Shown one piece after another: positions 12,667 to 16,888 of a stretch of 16,888 bases of DNA. Source of the stretch: Fimbriimonadaceae bacterium (lineage in GTDB: Bacteria > Armatimonadota > Fimbriimonadia > Fimbriimonadales > Fimbriimonadaceae); assembly GCA_947447315.1 (NCBI GenBank), contig CANFJD010000028.1, positions 1 through 16,888 on the forward strand, written 5' to 3'. Both the position numbers and the translations under genes were made by a program. Within the stretch, counting starts at the first letter, position 1, and each line of letters opens with the position of its first letter. Below the pieces are notes generated by a model, which did no database searches, had not been told where the DNA came from, and saw only the letters and a program-made list of their open reading frames with translations.

Positions 12667-14888
12667 TTCTTACGGTATCCGCTGCCGATATTCCGTTCGA
12701 ACAGGTCGAGGATACGGCGGTATTCGTCGGTCCAACTGGCGGCCCGGGCGAAGGAGTGATCCTCAGTCGGGTACGGGGCCGCCGTCCAATTGGTCTTTCC
12801 GAGATCGATGAGGCGCTGAATGAGCCGGACGGTGTCTTGGTAGTGAACGTTTAGGTCCACCATGCCGTGGCAAATGAGAAGCGCCCCTTTGAGGCCGTTG
12901 GCAAAGTAGATGGGCGAACTTTGGCGGTAGGCAACGGGATCATCCTGCGGGTTGTTGAGGATTGGCGAAGTGTAGCCGTGGTTGTAGTTGGCCCAGTCGC
13001 TTACCGGGCGCAGCGCGGCACCGGCGGCGAAGGTATTGGGGGCGGTGAACATGGCCATGAGAGTAATGAACCCGCCGTAACTGCCTCCGTAAATACCGAT
13101 CCGCTTCGGGTCGACGTTGTACTGGGTCGTTAAGAATTTGGCGGCGTCGACGGCATCATCCAGATCTTTGCCGCCCATGTGGCGGTAGACGGCGGTGCGC
13201 CATTTACTGCCGTAGCCCGCCGAGCCTCGGTAGTCGATATCGATCACGGTGTAGCCCTTGCTGGCGAGCAGGTGGTGGAACATGTATTCCCGGTAGTAAT
13301 AGCTCCACCCGTCGTAGACGTTCTGCAGATAGCCCGCTCCGTGGATGAACACGACGGCGGGGCCGCCTTTCACCGGTCGGGCCGGGCGATACAGATGGGC
13401 CGGAACGAGGACGCCATCCCGCGCTTTCACCATGACGACCGGCGGCTCGATCCAGGGACCGGCGAGCCATTCGGCGGTCGGGGTGACGGTGACTTGCTTA
13501 TTATTGACAAACAGTTCGGCGGGGCGATTGGAGCAGGACTTGATGACGGCCAGTTCTTTGCCATCCAGAGCAATGGCGTAGGCCGATTCATCGTCGGCCG
13601 TCAGTTGAGCGAGGACGGTGGCCTTTCCGCCTTCGATATCCAGAGCATCGACCTGACGGCGGAAGGGACTGCCTTCGCTACTGGTGAAAAGGAACCGACG
13701 GCGGGCCCAATCGAGCCGGACGTTGGATACCTCGTATTTACCCGAGGTAAGGGCTTTTATGTTGCCATCCGGAGTCCCGGTGAGGAGGTGGGCAAAGCCG
13801 GTGTTTTCGGACTGGAAGTAGAACCGTGAGCTATCGGGAAACCAACCGAAGGTGCCGTCACCGGGGCCACCGATCCAGGCATCGTTATGCTCGGTCCAGA
13901 GCGTCGACACGGTGCCGGTGGCCGGATTGAAACCGTACATCCAGCGATCCTTGTGATCGATGGAATCGCCCATTGCCACGGCGTATTTTCCGTCGGGAGA
14001 CCAATTGAGCCCATCCAGCCGACCGGGGCGCGGAGTCGCCAGATCGATCATTTTCCCATTGGCGATATCCACCAGCCGCGTTTTGCTAAACGACTCCGAG
14101 TAGCCAACTTTGGGATAGGTGGGAATGAGTTCGGAATAGCCGCTGCGGGTGATGTAGTTGGGGACATCGGCAACGCGGGCATCGGGGGCGTTTTGGACCA
14201 GGGTAGAGATGGCGTAGCGACCATCGGGAGACAGGACAAATCCTCCGCCACGGCGACCGCGGGAGCGGGTGGTGCTGACACTGCGACCGCTGGGCGGATA
14301 GTCTTTGAAGAGTTCCTTCTGCTCGGCGGCGAGGGCATCTTCGGCGGTTTTGGTGGGGTCGGGATACGGGTCCGACTTGATATCGGTTAGTTCCGTCACC
14401 TTTCCGTCGGCGATGGTAAGTCGATAGAGTTTGCTGTCTTGGGTGTAGAGCACGGCGGTCTCGTCGAGTACGAGTCGCGGGTTTTCTTCGATCGCGGGCG
14501 TGGTGGTGAGACGGCGGGTGGCTTTGGTGGCGAGATCGCGAAGGAAGATGTCGTTCTCGCTGATGTACACCTCGCTGACCGGCGGTTTGGTGGGAATCGC
14601 GGGGGGCGGAAACGACGGTTCGACGGCCGGGGTGAAACCCTCGGGCTTGGTTTGGGTGAGTCCGGTGCCGTCGCGGCGGACGTAGTAATCCTTGTATCCG
14701 GGATTTGCGGAGCCATCGGCACGCGCCCAGGCAAATTTGAGCCAGGCTCCATCGGCGGACCAGGCGAGGCTGCGGGGAGGGTGGCCCACCAAGGCGGGAC
14801 CCCGCATGATGGATTCGACCGTGAGATCAAATTTTGGGGCTGCGGTATTCGCAGCCCAACACGGCACCAGGATTGCCACCAAAAGCAT
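12663..14888 (-). CDS. Secreted S9-family prolyl oligopeptidase (dipeptidyl peptidase IV-like)
   Basis: The 741-residue serine peptidase has an N-terminal beta-propeller-like region (about 20-480, with WD-like repeats such as LAWSADGAWL, FVLSPDGRYA, LNWSPDGKYA, FGWFPDSSRF) and a C-terminal alpha/beta-hydrolase domain. The catalytic triad is visible: Ser603 in GGSYGGF, Asp678 in CHGMVDLNV and His711 in PTEDHSF. The oxyanion segment VVFIHGAGY and DYRGSAGYG support the family. A short hydrophobic N terminus (MLLVAILVPCWAANTAAP) suggests export. The start is uncertain: AAGG abuts the ATG at 14888 directly, so a TTG at 14882 or GTG at 14879 may be used. An in-frame stop upstream excludes a longer N terminus. 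It lies 41 nt after the TlpA-like gene and overlaps the dipeptidase gene, so all are likely cotranscribed. It would trim short peptides in the periplasm. Confidence 0.93.
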   Translation of the reverse strand: MLLVAILVPCWAANTAAPKFDLTVESIMRGPALVGHPPRSLAWSADGAWLKFAWARADGSANPGYKDYYVRRDGTGLTQTKPEGFTPAVEPSFPPPAIPTKPPVSEVYISENDIFLRDLATKATRRLTTTPAIEENPRLVLDETAVLYTQDSKLYRLTIADGKVTELTDIKSDPYPDPTKTAEDALAAEQKELFKDYPPSGRSVSTTRSRGRRGGGFVLSPDGRYAISTLVQNAPDARVADVPNYITRSGYSELIPTYPKVGYSESFSKTRLVDIANGKMIDLATPRPGRLDGLNWSPDGKYAVAMGDSIDHKDRWMYGFNPATGTVSTLWTEHNDAWIGGPGDGTFGWFPDSSRFYFQSENTGFAHLLTGTPDGNIKALTSGKYEVSNVRLDWARRRFLFTSSEGSPFRRQVDALDIEGGKATVLAQLTADDESAYAIALDGKELAVIKSCSNRPAELFVNNKQVTVTPTAEWLAGPWIEPPVVMVKARDGVLVPAHLYRPARPVKGGPAVVFIHGAGYLQNVYDGWSYYYREYMFHHLLASKGYTVIDIDYRGSAGYGSKWRTAVYRHMGGKDLDDAVDAAKFLTTQYNVDPKRIGIYGGSYGGFITLMAMFTAPNTFAAGAALRPVSDWANYNHGYTSPILNNPQDDPVAYRQSSPIYFANGLKGALLICHGMVDLNVHYQDTVRLIQRLIDLGKTNWTAAPYPTEDHSFARAASWTDEYRRILDLFERNIGSGYRKK

Positions 14889-14929
14889 CCTTGGAAGTTA
14901 CTCAAATTGGCACCGATGGTGCCCGTTGC

Positions 14930-15532
14930 TTATTCGGCGACCGCTTTGACGCCGAGGGTGCCGAGAATGCCGACGAGGTTCTTCTCGTTACCGGAGCCGA
15001 GCGCCGAGCCCGCGATGTTGCCCTTCCGGTCGATCACGTACATGGTGGGAATGCCCGGCACTTTGTAGAGGGTTTTGGCGATGCTGTTCTTGCGGATAGC
15101 ATCGTGGTCGCCTTCGGCGGGATCGCGCACGAAGTTGAAATGGTACTTGGTGCCCGAGTTTTCTTTGAGCCAGCTTTGGAAATCTTCCTGCTTATCCCAC
15201 GTGTTGAGGCTGAGCACAACGACGTTTTTGGTTTTCACTTGCTGGTAGATCTTTTCTAGGCCGGGCATGGAGACTTGGCACGGGCCGCACCAAGTAGCCC
15301 AGAAGTCTAGGATGACGACCTTGCCGCGGAAGTCGCTGAGCTTCACCTTCTTCCCTTCGGGCGTGAAGGCGAAGAAATCGGGGGCAGCCGTGCCTACTTC
15401 CAAACCTTTCCAGGGGGTTTCCGGTCCGGCCGGAGCCTTGGTTGAGGGGGCGTTGATTTTGGTGGCCGGAATGGACTCTTGTGCCCAGCAGGTAGCGGCA
15501 AGACAAAGGGCGAGGATGGCAACTGGCTTCAT
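14930..15532 (-). CDS. TlpA/ResA-family thiol-disulfide oxidoreductase
   Basis: The 200-residue protein begins with a signal peptide (MKPVAILALCLAATCWAQES), then a Pro/Ala/Thr linker to residue 45 and a thioredoxin fold. The active site is WCGPC (Cys82, Cys85) within VVILDFWATWCGPCQ, preceded by the AhpC/TSA-like VGTAAPDFFAFTPEGKKVKL. The cis-proline is in KVPGIPTMYVIDRKG. It should reduce or exchange disulfides in the periplasm; ResA-like members keep apocytochrome CxxCH cysteines reduced, which would be relevant to the tetraheme cytochrome nearby, though that link is inference. Cys10 and Cys15 in the signal region do not form a convincing lipobox. AGGAAG ends 6 nt before the ATG and fixes the start. 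It is 30 nt after the Cys-rich membrane protein and 41 nt before the S9 peptidase. Confidence 0.93.
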   Translation of the reverse strand: MKPVAILALCLAATCWAQESIPATKINAPSTKAPAGPETPWKGLEVGTAAPDFFAFTPEGKKVKLSDFRGKVVILDFWATWCGPCQVSMPGLEKIYQQVKTKNVVVLSLNTWDKQEDFQSWLKENSGTKYHFNFVRDPAEGDHDAIRKNSIAKTLYKVPGIPTMYVIDRKGNIAGSALGSGNEKNLVGILGTLGVKAVAE

Positions 15533-15562
15533 GAGGTACTTCCTAGACTACAACACCTACGC

Positions 15563-16276
15563 CTATTCGGGAGAGGGTTTCTCAGATTTCGGCGTCGGCG
15601 GGGCGGCGATTTTTCCGGTGATCGCGCGGGGTCGGCCGAGAACTGGCGGCGCGGGAGTGGGATTCTTTGTCGGTTTTGGCTTGGCGACACTCACGTATCC
15701 CATGGTGGGTTGGCTCGCCTTCTTTTGGATCGCATTCTTTTCGATCGGCTTCTTTTGCGTGGACTTCTTTTGGATGGGCATTTGCGACACCGTTTTCGGG
15801 GCGGTTGGCTTTTTGACGGAGTGGCTGGCGGTGGGCACGATCAGATCGCCAGTGAGTTCTTGGGTACAGCCGGAAGCGCCAGCCGCGGCGGCAGCCATGG
15901 CACCGGCGGCGAGAAGCCGCGGGATCCATCCGTCGCGGGTGAGGATTCCTTTCTTAGCGTCCACCGTGATGCGGGCGCAGACCCGCTCCGGCGCGGCGAG
16001 AAGCTGCTCCGCCTCGGCGGCCGGGAGCTTGGCGAGATTGTGAACGTGGCATCCGCAACCAGCGCAGAATCGGCGCGCCTCATCGCCGGTCATAGCGTCC
16101 CAATTTTCGGGGCAAGGAGTTTCGATTTCGACTTGACGAATGAGGGAGAGCCGCGAGAGATCCATCTTATCCAGTGAGTGTGCCGCGCTCCGGAAATCGT
16201 TCAATCCGACATTTCCGATGCCGAAACTTTGCCAAATCGCAGCTGGGTCCAACCAAACTTGAATTGACATCCTCAT
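15563..16276 (-). CDS. Cys-rich N-terminal domain protein with one membrane segment and Lys/Pro-rich tail
   Basis: The 237-residue protein has three parts. Residues about 50-115 carry CPENWDAMTGDEARRFCAGC followed by GCHVHNLAKL, then ERVCARITVD and LTRDG. This is a recurrent, unnamed Cys-x-x-x-W-x-x-M-x-G-D-E-x-x-R-F-C-x-x-C-x-x-x-V-x-N-L domain seen at the N terminus of envelope proteins in several phyla; Cys55, Cys71, Cys74, Cys76 and Cys100 could bind zinc. Residues about 117-137 are a hydrophobic helix ending in GASGC, which also resembles an internal lipobox. The rest is Lys/Pro/Gln-rich and disordered, with four pentads (PIQKK, STQKK, PIEKN, AIQKK). GAGGGGG ends 7 nt before the ATG at 16276 and supports this start over Met38. 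It heads the operon with the TlpA-like gene. Function unknown; a sensor or anti-sigma-like anchor is speculation. Confidence 0.78.
   Translation of the reverse strand: MRMSIQVWLDPAAIWQSFGIGNVGLNDFRSAAHSLDKMDLSRLSLIRQVEIETPCPENWDAMTGDEARRFCAGCGCHVHNLAKLPAAEAEQLLAAPERVCARITVDAKKGILTRDGWIPRLLAAGAMAAAAAGASGCTQELTGDLIVPTASHSVKKPTAPKTVSQMPIQKKSTQKKPIEKNAIQKKASQPTMGYVSVAKPKPTKNPTPAPPVLGRPRAITGKIAAPPTPKSEKPSPE
15720..15779. repeat. Four tandem copies of a 15-bp repeat inside the Cys-rich protein gene
   Basis: On the + strand the copies start at 15720, 15735, 15750 and 15765, each beginning TTCTTTT and followed by a variable 8-mer (GGATCGCA, CGATCGGC, GCGTGGAC, GGATGGGC). On the coding strand they give the pentads PIQKK, STQKK, PIEKN and AIQKK (residues 167-186). 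The length is a multiple of three, so copy-number change would keep the frame. Confidence 0.85.
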
Positions 16277-16444
16277 CCCGAGCCCCCTCAGGCGGTGGGA
16301 TGGGAGGAAGTGACGGTCCTAGACGCGGTGCTGGTGACGACAGTCGCCGCATCGGTGTGGAAGACGCTGGCAGTCCCGGGCTCAGTCCTATTACACAAGT
16401 AGCCAAAAGTCGATTTTGACAACCGGCTCCCAGGTTTTTTGGGT

Positions 16445-16888
16445 CTATTTTCTGCGCGCAACGTAGGCACGCCAGTCCCAATGAACCGGGTCGTCGCAGG
16501 GTTTCAGCGGCAGTTCGGCGTGGATCCGTTGGCGGAGATCAGTAAGAATTGCTTGGGCGGCGGGGCTTTGCCAGAACGCGGAGTCACCGAAGGGCTTGGT
16601 GCGCGAGCAATTGGCGCAAACGGCGCGGAGATGGAGAGGGCGGTTGCAACCACTGCCGAAGTTCTCGATGGCGGTCATCGCGTTGGGACAAAACTCGCAC
16701 TTCCCTCCCGACCGTTTGATGACCTGCCGCTTGGCGCTCTCCGGGATGCGGCTATCTCGCATGGGCAATCCGCCCCCCAGCAGCCACCAAAGGCGCTCCC
16801 CAAACACGGTCTGCTTTTCGGCATCCAGGATGGTTTCGGTGGCGATAGCGGCGCGAAATTGACGCACAAAAGCCGCCCGATCCCGGCA
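16445..16888 (-). CDS. HNH-endonuclease-like protein (partial, N terminus outside window)
   Basis: The frame is open from the window edge to the stop at 16445. A GTG at 16867 could be a start, but seven more in-frame codons (C-R-D-R-A-A-F) read to the edge without a stop and look coding, so I treat it as truncated. The visible 140-plus residues have FGERLWWLLGGGLP, then RIPESAKRQVIKRSGGKCEF with CEFC, and RPLHLRAVCANCSRTKPFG with CANC. The paired CxxC motifs around a short beta-beta-alpha span match the zinc-stabilised HNH nuclease fold; His in LHLRAVC and the N-C-S-R-T-K end fit, but the first catalytic His is not obvious. It could be a nuclease or a non-catalytic zinc-binding relative. The 168-nt gap to the next gene downstream (16277-16444) shows no gene; a promoter for the Cys-rich/TlpA operon probably lies there but I cannot place it. 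Confidence 0.6.
   Translation of the reverse strand, partial: CRDRAAFVRQFRAAIATETILDAEKQTVFGERLWWLLGGGLPMRDSRIPESAKRQVIKRSGGKCEFCPNAMTAIENFGSGCNRPLHLRAVCANCSRTKPFGDSAFWQSPAAQAILTDLRQRIHAELPLKPCDDPVHWDWRAYVARRK

Noticed and set aside
13179..13829. 216-codon + strand ORF opposite the S9 peptidase
   Set aside because: Complement of a strongly supported peptidase with an intact catalytic triad; other long + ORFs in 12867-15259 are rejected likewise.
15267..16043. 258-codon + strand ORF opposite the TlpA-like and Cys-rich genes
   Set aside because: It spans two clearly coding genes on the other strand; its Phe/Gly-rich hydrophobic stretch is simply the complement of the Lys-rich 15-bp repeats.
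16277..16444. Promoter of the Cys-rich/TlpA operon on the - strand (TTGTCA with TGTAAT)
   Set aside because: The two boxes are separated by about 21 nt, too far for a standard sigma70 promoter, so no site is annotated.

Overview
This window looks like a compact, mid-to-high-GC bacterial chromosome segment from a diderm, probably aerobic heterotroph. Several products carry signal peptides or a lipobox, GTG and TTG starts are used freely, and there is a c-type multiheme cytochrome. The mix (a DUF1573 protein next to a degenerate nucleotidase fused to a cytochrome c554-like domain, a Cys-rich W-x-x-M-x-G-D-E-x-x-R-F-C protein, a divergent DnaA-like ATPase) would fit Armatimonadota (Fimbriimonadia-like) or another environmental phylum such as Acidobacteriota or Planctomycetota. 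That placement is inference, with low confidence. I see no rRNA, tRNA, CRISPR array, insertion sequence or phage gene.

Layout. (1) 1-186: the 3' end of a thioredoxin-reductase-like flavoprotein. (2) 222-2829 (+): an APC permease of the polyamine/amino-acid type, the radical SAM enzyme QueE (7-deazaguanine pathway), and a small lipoprotein overlapping queE by 4 nt. (3) 2903-5698 (+): a tight three-gene set, PLP sugar aminotransferase, FemAB/CelD-like GNAT acyltransferase and family 2 glycosyltransferase, which together could make, N-acylate and transfer an amino sugar. (4) 5884-8775 (+): two exported proteins 6 nt apart, one with a DUF1573 domain and a possible dead matrixin domain, the other a degenerate nucleotidase-like domain fused to a tetraheme cytochrome. 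(5) 8776-9009: an AT-rich leader with three tandem 10-bp repeats, a small palindrome, a plausible promoter and a possible 41-codon ORF. (6) 9010-9987 (+): a DnaA/Hda-like AAA+ protein with an altered sensor 2 and degenerate DNA-binding domain, convergent with (7) a M24 aminopeptidase (9984-11069, -). (8) 11180-11428 (+): a small helical protein ending in half an EF-hand loop, preceded by a 7-bp hairpin. (9) 16276-11425 (-): a likely four-gene operon of a Cys-rich membrane protein with a 15-bp tandem repeat, a TlpA/ResA thioredoxin, an S9 prolyl oligopeptidase and a VanX-like D-Ala-D-Ala dipeptidase fused to a GrpB domain. (10) 16445-16888 (-): an HNH-like protein running off the window.

Genes are packed tightly: two convergent pairs overlap by 4 nt at their stop codons and two same-strand pairs overlap at ATGA. 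No intergenic stretch exceeds 300 nt. The most unusual items are the DUF1573/cytochrome pair, in which both partners seem to carry metalloenzyme folds that have lost their metal ligands, the VanX-GrpB fusion, and the divergent DnaA-like ATPase with its repeat-bearing leader.
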